This document shows, one piece after another, positions 18,410 through 27,738 of a stretch of DNA of 64,000 nt (the first letter of the stretch is position 1; the number at the start of each line of letters is the position of its first letter). The stretch covers positions 36,469 through 100,468 of the forward strand of contig CANMFQ010000015.1 of NCBI GenBank assembly GCA_947497145.1, in the 5' to 3' direction. The translations under genes and the position numbers were made by a program. The notes under the pieces are model-generated. The model was not told where the DNA came from and did no database searches. It worked only from the letters and a program-made list of their open reading frames with translations. The DNA comes from an uncultured Flavobacteriaceae bacterium. Its GTDB lineage: Bacteria > Bacteroidota > Bacteroidia > Flavobacteriales > Flavobacteriaceae.

Positions 18410-19825
18410 TTATTCATCTAGAATAACATCATAACGCGCCTCTTTCAAATACTTAGCTACTAATTCATTAAACTCTGGAGTAATGCGCAATAATGCAGTA
18501 TGTTCAAGCGCATAAAGCTCATCCTTATTTACATATCCCATTCTCAACAGCTCTTCCAAATAAAACAAGGCTGTACCGTAATCTTCTACTTTAGCACTAT
18601 TTGAAATCACTTTTAAATAAGGAGTAGCATTTTTAGCATCGGTGATCGTTTTAACCATCCAAAGAAAAGTTAACGCCTCTTCATCAATAGGATCTGCTGC
18701 CTTCACAACATCAATATTATCATCAATCAAAGCATTCAAATACCCCTTCAGTCGCTTACCCATATCACGTTCAAATCTATTGGTGCTCTTGTCATATTTT
18801 TTAAGTTCCTCCATTTGATGCTTCCACCACCCCAAATTATTATAATTGTAATGAAATACATCTTCCTCTAAATAATACACATATTCTCCTTTAATGAAAT
18901 TTTCTTTAAACAAAGTGTTATTATGATTTCGGTTTTGTGTTTTAAATAATTTAGACCTTTTTAAGGCTTTGGCTGTTTCCTTTAAAGAATCAGTTTCTTT
19001 CACCCCTCTATAAACCCGCATAATATTATCAAGGAATTTATATGCCTCATACGACCTACCTGATGAATTCAAATTACTTACCTCACCTAAGTGTTTTTTA
19101 TAACTAGTATCAATAAACAACTGATCTTTCTCCTCTAATCCTTTTGTCATTGCCGCAAGCGTAAAAAATTCCATCGCGTTTTCTATATAATTTGACTTTG
19201 GCCATTCATGCCCTCCTTCAAATACTAACAACTGATTTGGAAATTTCAATTTATCGAGAAACTTCTTTGACGTTAGCATTGCTGTATAATTGTAATCAGT
19301 ATTACCCGCAATACCAATAAAATGAAACTCGTTTTTAACACTTAAAATCTCTTCATTAGCTATTGGAGAACCGCAAGAGATAACGCCTTTTATCTGCTTT
19401 ACAAAAGTAGGTATCAAAGATGCAATACGTGCACCACCAGCAAAACCCGCTGCATAACTTCTTTCTTTTTTTATTGGCAGCATACTATACACCGTACTAA
19501 ACATTCTACTAGCAATTAGAACGTTTTTAGACAAAGCAAGAGTGTCGTTAATATTATTTGAAGCCGCTAAAATATATCCTTGCTTTTCGGCCGCTTCACG
19601 AAACACACTAAGCACCTGTTTACCTCTACCTTGCTCATCAAAAACAAAAATAACAGGAAAGCTTTGAGAGGGTTCAAAACTTTTAGGAAGGTATAGCGCA
19701 AAGGTTTCTGTTGAATCAGCTTTTACCGAAATAGCATTAATGATACCACCCTTTTTTAAGGTGATTTTCTGTGCGTTTACCAATAAAGAACAGCTAAGAA
19801 AAAGGAAAAATAGAATTTGTTTCAT
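18410..19825 (-). CDS. Secreted alpha/beta-hydrolase (esterase-like) with missing catalytic serine
   Basis: About 471 residues from the ATG at 19825; an earlier in-frame ATG precedes the signal peptide MKQILFFLFLSCSLLVNAQ. The N-terminal half resembles the esterase D/PHB-depolymerase type: ALYLPKSFEPSQSFPVIFVF, then the elbow position AAGFAGGARIA, a GNTDYN acidic motif and GGHEWP with a histidine. At the elbow the expected G-x-S-x-G is GFAGG (127-131); the codon is GCT, so the nucleophile is Ala129. The C-terminal half is helical, TPR-like. It is probably a non-catalytic relative with a binding role (inference). Confidence 0.75.
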   Translation of the reverse strand: MKQILFFLFLSCSLLVNAQKITLKKGGIINAISVKADSTETFALYLPKSFEPSQSFPVIFVFDEQGRGKQVLSVFREAAEKQGYILAASNNINDTLALSKNVLIASRMFSTVYSMLPIKKERSYAAGFAGGARIASLIPTFVKQIKGVISCGSPIANEEILSVKNEFHFIGIAGNTDYNYTAMLTSKKFLDKLKFPNQLLVFEGGHEWPKSNYIENAMEFFTLAAMTKGLEEKDQLFIDTSYKKHLGEVSNLNSSGRSYEAYKFLDNIMRVYRGVKETDSLKETAKALKRSKLFKTQNRNHNNTLFKENFIKGEYVYYLEEDVFHYNYNNLGWWKHQMEELKKYDKSTNRFERDMGKRLKGYLNALIDDNIDVVKAADPIDEEALTFLWMVKTITDAKNATPYLKVISNSAKVEDYGTALFYLEELLRMGYVNKDELYALEHTALLRITPEFNELVAKYLKEARYDVILDE

Positions 19826-19926
19826 AGAATTAGAAAGCATCAAAAATCTAGCCAAAATTTACTGATTTAATTAATAAACACACAATACATTTATTTTCTG
19901 TTTGCAATCAAAATAGCACCCATAAG

Positions 19927-20745
19927 CTATTCACCAATAGCACCCATTTCAACCCCTTCAGAGTACGCTACTTTTATATTATTTTCACTAAAAGCCCTCT
20001 TAATAGCTTTATTCGTTTCAAAAACAACCGACCAGTAATCATCAGGCTGCACATAGGGCCGCACTAATAATTGCACGTTGTGGCTATCAAAATTTTGAAT
20101 ACCAACATCTGGCAAGGGATCTTTCATTACTTTGGGCAACGCTAACAAAGCATCAATAATAATTTGTTTCACAAACGGAAAACTTTCATCGTATGGCATT
20201 GTCACTTCTAATTCTAAACGAATTTTTCCTTTTTCAGAATAATTTGTCACTACAGATTCTGTTATCATAGAATTGGGAATAATTAGAATTTTGTTTCCCG
20301 GAGTAAGTACATTGGTACTAAAAATTCCAATTTCCTCTACCCTACCAAATTTATCGTCTAACTGAATCCAATCACCAATCTTATAGGGTTTTAAACTTAA
20401 GATCAATATACCAGAAGCAAAATTACCCAAACTACCTTGGAGTGCCATACCTATAGCAAAACCAGCTGCTGCGAGTATCGCAAACAAGCCCGTAAGATCA
20501 GCACCGATTATTGATGCTACTCCAAAAAGCACCGCTCCCTTCAACGTCACCGCCGCTGTTGAAGCTACAAAAGGACGCAAGGTCACTGAAAGACCCGTTT
20601 TTTCGAGCATTTTACGAAAAAAGCCAATAAAAATATTAACCAGTTTGAAACCTATCCAAAAAACTACTGCGGCTAATGCAATTTTAGGCAGAAAGAAAAC
20701 CACCTTGTCTAAAACCAATTGGGGGTATTGTGTTATTTTATCCAT
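19927..20745 (-). CDS. Small-conductance mechanosensitive channel (MscS family)
   Basis: 272 residues, close to E. coli MscS in size. Three hydrophobic helices are followed by the pore helix AAAGFAIGMALQGSLGNFASGILILSL, rich in Ala/Gly as in TM3. The MscS beta-domain comes next, with KPYKIGDWI and an IPNSMITESVVTNYS motif, and a cytoplasmic alpha/beta domain at the end. It releases solutes under osmotic downshock in the inner membrane. It is monocistronic. Confidence 0.93.
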   Translation of the reverse strand: MDKITQYPQLVLDKVVFFLPKIALAAVVFWIGFKLVNIFIGFFRKMLEKTGLSVTLRPFVASTAAVTLKGAVLFGVASIIGADLTGLFAILAAAGFAIGMALQGSLGNFASGILILSLKPYKIGDWIQLDDKFGRVEEIGIFSTNVLTPGNKILIIPNSMITESVVTNYSEKGKIRLELEVTMPYDESFPFVKQIIIDALLALPKVMKDPLPDVGIQNFDSHNVQLLVRPYVQPDDYWSVVFETNKAIKRAFSENNIKVAYSEGVEMGAIGE

Positions 20746-20844
20746 ACAATAAATTAAATGATAAAATTAATCAACTACAAATATTTACTTCTCGAAGTCA
20801 CTTAAACTTTCTTATTTAGAGCTAAAAAAAATTCCGTGTGAATA

Positions 20845-21315
20845 TTACGGTTTTAATTTCAGTGCCATATCTTTTTTTACAATAGGCGCATTTGATACCA
20901 CGTTAGACAAAATAATATGGGTACGTGTCTCTCCATATTGAATTAATTGATCAATAAACTTTTCTAAATGAAATTGATCTTTTAAAATTACCTCCATAAC
21001 AATATTCTCATTCCCTGTAATTCTATAGCAATTAACCACCTCATTAAAATCAACAACAACAGCCAAAAATGGCTTCAATTTACCCATAAAAGCTCGAAGC
21101 GTAATAATCGCTTTCAATTGATACCCCGCCTTTGCATGTGATACTTTTGCAAAATATCCCTCAAGAATTTCTTGATCTTCCATTCGCTTTATCCGCTCTG
21201 CAACAGCAGGCGGAGTAAGCCCTACTACTCTTCCAATATTAGCAAAGGACTCACGAGCATTCTTCTGAAGACATTCCAAAATCTTCCAGTTCAAATCGTC
21301 TATCTTTACATTCAA
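20845..21315 (-). CDS. Lrp/AsnC family transcriptional regulator
   Basis: 156 residues. The N-terminal winged helix-turn-helix (IDDLNWKILECLQKNARESF, then GLTPPAVAERIKRMEDQEIL) is followed by the Lrp/AsnC ligand-binding (RAM) domain from about 65 (KAIITLRAFMGK, VNCYRITGNENIVMEVILKD). Start is TTG at 21315, since no ATG precedes the conserved DDLNWKIL. Family members form octamers and respond to amino acids. The target cannot be told; neighbours are unrelated. Confidence 0.92.
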   Translation of the reverse strand: MNVKIDDLNWKILECLQKNARESFANIGRVVGLTPPAVAERIKRMEDQEILEGYFAKVSHAKAGYQLKAIITLRAFMGKLKPFLAVVVDFNEVVNCYRITGNENIVMEVILKDQFHLEKFIDQLIQYGETRTHIILSNVVSNAPIVKKDMALKLKP

Positions 21316-21434
21316 TTCAAAAATTCATTTAAAATTAATTATCATTAGCGAATATACGATTTTACTATTGATTATAAAGATGAATATTAAAATTCGAACG
21401 TAACTTTAACCTCCAAAATTTAATTGCAAAAAAA

Positions 21435-21839
21435 ATGTCTTCTAAAAATCTTGGCGCATTACCCATCTACAAGAAAGCTTTGGAGCTCTGCGAAATTAGC
21501 AGGCATCTTGTTTCGTATATTTCATTTAACAAAGATCTTTTAAAGCTGTATCAATCAAACAGCCATAGAGACACTATTGCCGAATCATTGTTAACAGACT
21601 CTATTCTTATTCAACAAAAAATAGCGCAGGCAGAATATGCGCAATCCAATGCAGAGCGTTTAAACAATGCGACCTTTATAAATATAATGATTCACAATCT
21701 CAACTCATATTGCACAGGCTTAGAAAAAGATGGCGTAAAGGAAAAGGAATATGTAAACCTGTTGCGACAAGAAATAAAAAGTTTTCGATCTGCATTTAAA
21801 AAATGGCGAAAATCTTTACTTGGCTCCTCCGGATTTTAA
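21435..21839 (+). CDS. Small helical protein, possible four-helix bundle
   Basis: 134 residues, all-alpha, rich in Lys, Ser, Leu and Gln, with no signal or membrane segment. The pattern LPIYKKALELCEISRHLVSYIS, then a helix containing ESLLTDSILIQQKIAQAE, recalls the four-helix-bundle (S23/bAvd-like) proteins. The C terminus is basic (FKKWRKSLLGSSGF). It is divergent from the Lrp regulator gene with 119 bases between. The family assignment is tentative and no function is proposed. Confidence 0.6.
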   Translation: MSSKNLGALPIYKKALELCEISRHLVSYISFNKDLLKLYQSNSHRDTIAESLLTDSILIQQKIAQAEYAQSNAERLNNATFINIMIHNLNSYCTGLEKDGVKEKEYVNLLRQEIKSFRSAFKKWRKSLLGSSGF

Positions 21840-22178
21840 TGCATTTGCACTAAAAGGCAGTCGCCTATTCATGTATAATTTAAGATCAATGGACTTAAGA
21901 ACCCAACCTTTTTCTCTTTAACCCTGTTTCTTAAGTAGAATAATGAACTCCCCTCCCTAATTGGCATTTTCTTTTGTCTAATTTCTAGTCAAACACCTAG
22001 TCAGTAACACCCTAAAGGTAAATTCACTTCTTTTGTGCCTTTTCTATCAAAAATAGTTCAAATTGGAAAAATTCGCCTATTTCCAACCAAACACTAGTCA
22101 CAAACACATAGGTTACGGTAAAAAATGTCGCCAAATTCAGGTTAAATGTTCTAATTTTGATTTTTAAAAATTTCAACA
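21840..22178. other. Intergenic region upstream of purU with degenerate direct repeats
   Basis: 339 bases. A 12-13-bp motif AAACAC(C)TAGTCA occurs at 21991-22003 and 22089-22100, each followed by loosely similar sequence. An inverted pair TTGGAAA/TTTCCAA lies near 22060-22085. A -7 box TAATTTTG at 22152-22159 probably serves purU. No frame is supported. Confidence 0.45.
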
Positions 22179-23030
22179 TTGAAAACTACCATTATAATTA
22201 ACTGCCCAGATCAGCCTGGTATTATTTGCACAGTAACAAGCTTTATACACTCTCAAGGTGGTAATGTCATCTATTTAGATCAACATGTTGACAAACAAGC
22301 CAATGTGTTTTTTATGCGCATTGAAAGTGATTTTGAAGCTAGCGCATTTTCTATTTCTCATTTCAAGGATGAGTTTGAACACACCTTAGCCAAAGCGTAT
22401 CAAATGAAATGGCGTTTTCACACCGATGACATACAGCCCAAAATGGCACTATTTGTTTCTAAATACAACCATTGCCTATACGACCTTTTAAGCCGTTACA
22501 AATCTGGTGAATTAAAGGTTGAAATACCATTTATTATAAGCAATCATGCTGATTTATGTGACATTGCAGATCAGTTCAATATTCCTTTTCACCATATACC
22601 AGTGACAAAAGAAACGAAAGCTGCTGCCGAAGATGAACAGTTAAAGCTTTTAAAGAATGCTAAGGTTGATTTTATTGTACTCGCACGTTATATGCAAATT
22701 GTAAGCGGAAAAATTATTAATCAATTCCCCAACAAAATCATTAATATACACCATTCGTTTTTACCTGCTTTTGCAGGAGCCAAACCTTATCACGCAGCTT
22801 TTGAACGCGGTGTAAAAATTATTGGTGCTACGAGTCATTATGTTACAGAAGAACTTGATGCGGGGCCAATAATTGAACAAGATGTAACAACCGTATCTCA
22901 TGCGCACACTATCAAAGACTTCATTGCTAAAGGAAGAGATTTAGAAAAAATAGTACTTTCTAGAGCGGTAAAACTCCATGTGCAGCGAAAAACAATGGTA
23001 TACAATAACAAGACCGTTATTTTCACTTAA
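22179..23030 (+). CDS. purU: Formyltetrahydrofolate deformylase
   Basis: Hydrolyses 10-formyl-THF to THF and formate, balancing one-carbon pools and feeding formate to purine synthesis. The N-terminal ACT domain (TTIIINCPDQPGIICTVTSF) is followed by a formyltransferase fold with NIHHSFLPAF (about 189-198), which includes the catalytic-region His, and GATSHYVTEELDAGPIIEQD. 283 residues is the standard length. Translation starts at TTG 22179; no ATG lies between this codon and the upstream stop, and the ACT domain begins immediately. A TAATTTTG box sits 20 bases upstream. Confidence 0.94.
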   Translation: MKTTIIINCPDQPGIICTVTSFIHSQGGNVIYLDQHVDKQANVFFMRIESDFEASAFSISHFKDEFEHTLAKAYQMKWRFHTDDIQPKMALFVSKYNHCLYDLLSRYKSGELKVEIPFIISNHADLCDIADQFNIPFHHIPVTKETKAAAEDEQLKLLKNAKVDFIVLARYMQIVSGKIINQFPNKIINIHHSFLPAFAGAKPYHAAFERGVKIIGATSHYVTEELDAGPIIEQDVTTVSHAHTIKDFIAKGRDLEKIVLSRAVKLHVQRKTMVYNNKTVIFT

Positions 23031-23174
23031 AAAATACTATAAACACCCTCATAGCGTTCTAAGAATGCCGAAGATTCATTTCATTTAGCATATTTTAAAT
23101 GTGATGTATCGTTTTAACACAAGTAGCAGTAAAAAAAATGATAAAGTTACTGCTAAAATTAACACACTAGTTTT

Positions 23175-23885
23175 ATGAAAAAAATTGTTCTTTTATTATG
23201 TATATTTCAATTAACTGCTTGCGGAGAATTACAACAAGTAATCAACCAATTACCTCAAGGCTCAACTGGTATAGGCTCCCTTCAAATTGGGGAAGGCTTA
23301 CGAGAAGCTTTAAATATGGGAATCAACAAACAAGTGACCAAACTTACCCAAACTGATGGTTTTTTTAAAAATGAGCTTACCAAAATTTTACTTCCACCAG
23401 AATTGCAAAAAGTAGACAAAACATTGCGCAATGTTGGACTTGGCAAACTGGCGGATGAAGGTTTAAAAGTTTTAAATAGAGCTGCGGAAGATGCCGTTGG
23501 TGAAGCTACGCCTATTTTCATCAATGCAGTAAAAGGTATTAGTTTTAACGATGCCAAATCTATACTCATGGGAAGCGATGATGCAGCAACAAAATATTTA
23601 ACAAATGCAACTGAAAATCAATTGTACTCAAAGTTCAATCCGGTAATAAAAAATTCGTTTGCCAAAGTAGGAGCTGATAAGATTTGGAAAAACCTCATCA
23701 CTAAATACAACAATATTCCATTAACCAATAACGTAAATCCAGACTTAACAGACTACGTTACCAAAGAAGCCCTAAAAGGAGTTTACAAAATGATTGCTGT
23801 TGAAGAAAAGGAAATAAGAACCAAGGTTTCTTCAAGGACTACAGATATTCTTAAAAAGGTATTTATTTTGCAAGATAAATCTTAA
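23175..23885 (+). CDS. DUF4197 domain lipoprotein
   Basis: 236 residues with a lipoprotein signal (MKKIVLLLCIFQLTAC). The mature part is all-helical and matches the DUF4197 pattern: GEGLREALNMGINKQV, LPPELQKVDKTLRNVGLGKL, and a central SFNDAKSILMGSDDAATKYL segment near 118-137. The family is a widespread outer-membrane or periplasmic lipoprotein of unknown role. It is monocistronic, with a clear terminator. Confidence 0.87.
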   Translation: MKKIVLLLCIFQLTACGELQQVINQLPQGSTGIGSLQIGEGLREALNMGINKQVTKLTQTDGFFKNELTKILLPPELQKVDKTLRNVGLGKLADEGLKVLNRAAEDAVGEATPIFINAVKGISFNDAKSILMGSDDAATKYLTNATENQLYSKFNPVIKNSFAKVGADKIWKNLITKYNNIPLTNNVNPDLTDYVTKEALKGVYKMIAVEEKEIRTKVSSRTTDILKKVFILQDKS

Positions 23886-24004
23886 CAAAAAATTAAATGC
23901 TGATATAATAATTTAGTTTTCATTACGTTATAATATCAAGCATAAGCAAATTACAATGTTTATCTTATTTTTTTGAGTTATTAATTTTTTGAGTTAGTTA
24001 GTTT

Positions 24005-24028
24005 AAAACCGGTGGGAGCACCGGTTTT
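24005..24028. terminator. Intrinsic terminator between the DUF4197 gene and the convergent hydrolase gene
   Basis: 10-bp stem AAAACCGGTG/CACCGGTTTT with loop GGAG, T-run on the plus strand and A-run on the left arm. Confidence 0.85.
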
Positions 24029-24074
24029 TTCATTTACAAAAGTATTGCTGGTGCTATTACAAACTAACAAACAC

Positions 24075-24860
24075 CTATGAGGTGATATCAGATATATAAG
24101 CAATCACCTTTGTATTAAAAGTTTGAGGCTGCTCAACATTCACCACATGACCACAATTATCAATTGTCAAAAGACTAGATTTGGTATGCTTTTCTACTAC
24201 CTTTTCAACAGCTGGCAAAAACAGATAATCTTGACTTCCCATTACATAGAGTGTTGGAATTTTTATATCGGCACTTCTAAAAAATCGCAATAGGGGATTG
24301 ATTTCTGATGTCAATTTAAACCATCGTATAAATTCCTTTTGATATAATTTTTTAGCTTCTCTAACAAATAACAAACGCGATTCTCTATGATTTTTGTTAG
24401 GCATAATTACAAGTGCAAAAAACTTATACAACCATAGATATGGAATTATAGATTTAAAGATCACTCCCAAACGCATTAACACCTGCGATCGAATATCTAA
24501 TTTAAGAATTGCCCCTCCCAAAACCATACTTTCTACCACCTTAGGATAACGCTCAGCAAGATTTCGTATCAAAATAGTTCCTAAGGAGATTCCTATAAAG
24601 TGTGATTTTTTAATGTTTAGATGCTGAATAACCTCTGCGATATCATCCGTAACTACATCAAAGGTGTATTTTTCATTAAAAGCATCTTTAAAACTAGCCT
24701 TAGAATTACCATGACCACGCAAATCTAGAAGCAATACATTAAAATGCTTCCTAAACTCACGAACTTGTTTGTACCAAATTGAAGAACTGCCTCCTGCTCC
24801 ATGAACAAAGGTTACCCATGTATCTGCCTCCTTATGGATATATGTGCTATAGTTTAACAA
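24075..24860 (-). CDS. Alpha/beta-hydrolase
   Basis: 261 residues with the whole catalytic set: oxyanion motif HGAGGSSSIWY, LDLRGHGNS, nucleophile elbow GISLG with Ser, acid in GSQDYLFLP and His in NCGHVVNVEQP. There is no signal peptide, so it is cytoplasmic. The cap region contains a hydrophobic stretch. Relatives include esterases, lactonases and C-C hydrolases; no substrate is indicated. Confidence 0.88.
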   Translation of the reverse strand: MLNYSTYIHKEADTWVTFVHGAGGSSSIWYKQVREFRKHFNVLLLDLRGHGNSKASFKDAFNEKYTFDVVTDDIAEVIQHLNIKKSHFIGISLGTILIRNLAERYPKVVESMVLGGAILKLDIRSQVLMRLGVIFKSIIPYLWLYKFFALVIMPNKNHRESRLLFVREAKKLYQKEFIRWFKLTSEINPLLRFFRSADIKIPTLYVMGSQDYLFLPAVEKVVEKHTKSSLLTIDNCGHVVNVEQPQTFNTKVIAYISDITS

Positions 24861-25123
24861 TAGAAGCCTTTTTTATTTACTTTAATTATCATGAGCGACA
24901 ACCCATCAACATTATTTTATGACTAATGCAATGTATTAAAACTTTCAATAGTCACTTTCTTTTTAACGATTTTTTTTCCAAAATTGACTCTAGCCAATTT
25001 ACAATCAGTTTATTAAATACGAAACAAAACATCAATAGAACTGATTTATTGATAAATATGACGATTCAAAACATCTAAAAATGCAAACGCTGCGTATCTT
25101 TATAACAACTATTAATTATAAAC

Positions 25124-25315
25124 ATGGAAAATCAATATTGCAAAGTAGGTGCAGTTACACCAATAACTAACGAAGGAAGCCAAGCAGTTCACCTTTTAGA
25201 ATATCAATACCAAAATTTCACTGAGAAGGCATCAAAAATAAACGATGATAAGTTGGTTGCTTTTTTTGAGCTTAAAGCGCAAAAGATAAAAAAAGTTTTA
25301 GAAAATTTGATTTAG
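25124..25315 (+). CDS. Hypothetical small protein
   Basis: 63 residues, with an acidic and lysine-rich helical C-terminal half (NDDKLVAFFELKAQKIKKVLENLI). No signal or membrane helix and no recognised family. It has ordinary codon use and a TATCTTTA box (one mismatch to the -7 consensus) near 25096. Called with caution. Confidence 0.5.
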   Translation: MENQYCKVGAVTPITNEGSQAVHLLEYQYQNFTEKASKINDDKLVAFFELKAQKIKKVLENLI

Positions 25316-25413
25316 TATTTTACATACTCAACCAAAAAACTAAACACGTACGTTTACGCGTCAACTCACAATAAAAGTATGATCGTCCCTATACTATTAT
25401 TGTAAACACATCC

Positions 25414-26247
25414 TTAACTAGAGCGTTTTTCAAAATCTGCTAATGCTTGTTTCATTTGAACTTGTATATCAGCAGCTTTAGACGCAGCCCTGTCAGCAAA
25501 GTCTTCTTCGGTAGAAGCGTATATAATTCCTCTGGAGGAGTTAATAAGTAAACCTACATTTTGGTTCATACCGTATTGACATACTTCTTCTAAACTACCT
25601 CCTTGAGCACCAACACCTGGCACTAGCAAAAAATTATCGGGTACTATTTGCCGTATTTCTGTTAGGTAACTGGCTTTAGTTGCCCCAACCACATACATCA
25701 GATTTTCTGCATTTTTATAGGTTCGAGAAATTTCTAAAACCTTTTTATAAAGTGCCGTACCGTCAATTAATTTGGTTTGAAAATCATAAGCTCCCTCATT
25801 AGAAGTTAGCGCCAATAGAATGGTATACTTGTCCTTAAAAGCTAAAAAAGGCTCTACAGAATCTTTACCCATATACGGTGCTATTGTAACGGAATCGAAC
25901 GCCAAATCTTCAAAAAATGCCTTCGCATATCGCGTTGAAGTGTTTCCTATATCACCTCGCTTAGCATCAGCAATAGTGAAAATTTCAGGATACGTAGTAT
26001 TCAAATAGGCTATCGTTTTTTCTAAAGCCTGCCATCCTTTAATACCATATGCCTCATAAAAAGCCGTATTCGGCTTATAAGCAACACAAAGTTCATGCGT
26101 TGCATCGATAATAGCTTTATTAAAAGCAAAAATAGGATCTTCTTCTTCTAATAAATAAGCAGGTATTTTGTCTAAATCAGTATCTAAACCAATACAAAGA
26201 AATGATTCTTTTTTACGAATTTGAGCTACTAAATCTTGAATATTCAT
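25414..26247 (-). CDS. pyrF: Orotidine 5'-phosphate decarboxylase (type 2)
   Basis: Final step of de novo UMP synthesis. 277 residues is the longer group-2 form. [12 protein letters not shown] (18-29) opens the barrel; [11 protein letters not shown] (94-104) supplies the catalytic Asp-x-Lys-x-x-Asp cluster; VGATKASY and [10 protein letters not shown] form the phosphate site. It lies 10 bases after prfA on the same strand, so the two are co-transcribed. Confidence 0.95.
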   Translation of the reverse strand: MNIQDLVAQIRKKESFLCIGLDTDLDKIPAYLLEEEDPIFAFNKAIIDATHELCVAYKPNTAFYEAYGIKGWQALEKTIAYLNTTYPEIFTIADAKRGDIGNTSTRYAKAFFEDLAFDSVTIAPYMGKDSVEPFLAFKDKYTILLALTSNEGAYDFQTKLIDGTALYKKVLEISRTYKNAENLMYVVGATKASYLTEIRQIVPDNFLLVPGVGAQGGSLEEVCQYGMNQNVGLLINSSRGIIYASTEEDFADRAASKAADIQVQMKQALADFEKRSS

Positions 26248-26257
26248 TTCGTGTGTA

Positions 26258-27334
26258 TTAGAAAATTTCAGACGCTTCTTTTAATTTCTCAGTATTTTCT
26301 ACCAAACTAAGTTCGTCTATAATTTTTTGAATATCCCCGTTAATAATATTTTGCAAATCATAAAGGGTTAGCCCTATGCGGTGATCAGTCACCCTACCTT
26401 GCGCATAATTGTACGTTCTAATTTTAGCAGAACGGTCACCACTACTCACCTGCGAGTTTCTTTTAGCCGCATCTTCTTCTTGCTTCTTTGCCAATTCTAA
26501 ATCATATAACCTAGAACGTAAAACTCGAAATGCTTTATCTTTATTTTTATGTTGTGATTTTTGATCTTGACATTGCGCAACCAATCCGGTAGGAATATGA
26601 GTTAACCGCACGGCTGAATAAGTTGTGTTTACAGACTGCCCTCCAGGCCCTGATGAACAGAAAAAATCTATACGAACATCTTTAGGATCAATTTGAACAT
26701 CAAAATCTTCAGCTTCTGGCAAAACCATTACCGTAGCAGCACTCGTATGCACCCTACCCTGCGTTTCTGTTTGAGGCACACGTTGAACTCGGTGTACTCC
26801 AGCTTCAAACTTTAAAGTACCATATACATCAGTACCAGAAACTTCAAATTGAATTTCTTTATAACCTCCGCTAGTACCCTCACTTAAATCGATCACATTT
26901 GTTTTCCACCCTTTTGATTCACAATATTTGGTATACATTCGAAACAAATCACCAGCAAAAATACTCGCTTCATCACCGCCAGTTCCTGCTCGAATCTCCA
27001 TCACTACATCTTTAGCATCCTCAGGATCTTTGGGTATTAACATTAATTTTATTTCCTCTTCTAATTGAGGTAACCCTGCTTTAGCCTCATCTAATTGCAT
27101 TTTGGCCATTTCAACCATTTCAGCATCACTACCATCAGCAATAATCTCTTCGGCTTCTTGAAGGTTGTTTGTCAATTCAAGATATTGCTCTCTTTTAGCT
27201 ACAAGCGCCTTAAGATCACTATATTCCTTTGTAAGTTGTACATAGCGCTTTTGATCTGATATAATATCAGGCTGAATAATCAAGTCTGAAACCTCATCAA
27301 AACGCTGTTTTACAATATTTAATTTGTCTATCAT
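26258..27334 (-). CDS. prfA: Peptide chain release factor 1
   Basis: Recognises UAA and UAG stop codons and triggers peptidyl-tRNA hydrolysis. 358 residues. The GGQ motif is in [20 protein letters not shown] (GGQ 231-233) and [14 protein letters not shown] (113-126) lies in the core. The [11 protein letters not shown] continuation is the RF1 form rather than RF2. There is no programmed frameshift. First gene of a prfA-pyrF operon. Confidence 0.96.
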   Translation of the reverse strand: MIDKLNIVKQRFDEVSDLIIQPDIISDQKRYVQLTKEYSDLKALVAKREQYLELTNNLQEAEEIIADGSDAEMVEMAKMQLDEAKAGLPQLEEEIKLMLIPKDPEDAKDVVMEIRAGTGGDEASIFAGDLFRMYTKYCESKGWKTNVIDLSEGTSGGYKEIQFEVSGTDVYGTLKFEAGVHRVQRVPQTETQGRVHTSAATVMVLPEAEDFDVQIDPKDVRIDFFCSSGPGGQSVNTTYSAVRLTHIPTGLVAQCQDQKSQHKNKDKAFRVLRSRLYDLELAKKQEEDAAKRNSQVSSGDRSAKIRTYNYAQGRVTDHRIGLTLYDLQNIINGDIQKIIDELSLVENTEKLKEASEIF

Positions 27335-27738
27335 TTTTCGTTCTACTCTAGGGGCACGAATTTACAATAAATTTGAACATCTAAGCCCGATCATCCATTT
27401 GAAAATCTGTCACCCTCATAAATTACTACTAAATATACCGCTACCTTATTTTGTTTAAATAACCATAGCGATACGTTACTTAACATAAGAAAAACTGTTA
27501 TTTTATCATGCTTTAAAAACTCACCCTACAATTCAAATACATGGTTTAGCTATAAAGAAACCGATGGTCAAAATGAACATGATTTTTCACTTTGTTGAAA
27601 ATTTTCATTCACTTCGTAATATCACAAACAGATGGCTGAAATTTTATTTCCCACTTTCTTGATGCCACCCTCTTTCCTTGAAATTATTTTTTTAGTTTCT
27701 TAAAAACAAGAAACCACCGCTGCGACACAGGTTAAAAC
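27335..27738. other. Intergenic region between prfA and apbE
   Basis: 404 bases. A 7-bp hairpin GTTTCTT/AAGAAAC (27695-27714) lies near the apbE stop but has no U-tract on either strand. I see nothing else. Confidence 0.45.

Noticed and set aside
22004..22018. ACACCCTAAAGGT upstream of purU as another member of the ACCCC regulon
   Set aside because: Only three C residues, no partner at about 52 bases and no matching distance to the purU -7 box.
27695..27714. Hairpin GTTTCTT/AAGAAAC after apbE as a terminator
   Set aside because: Short AT-rich stem without a U-tract on the minus strand.
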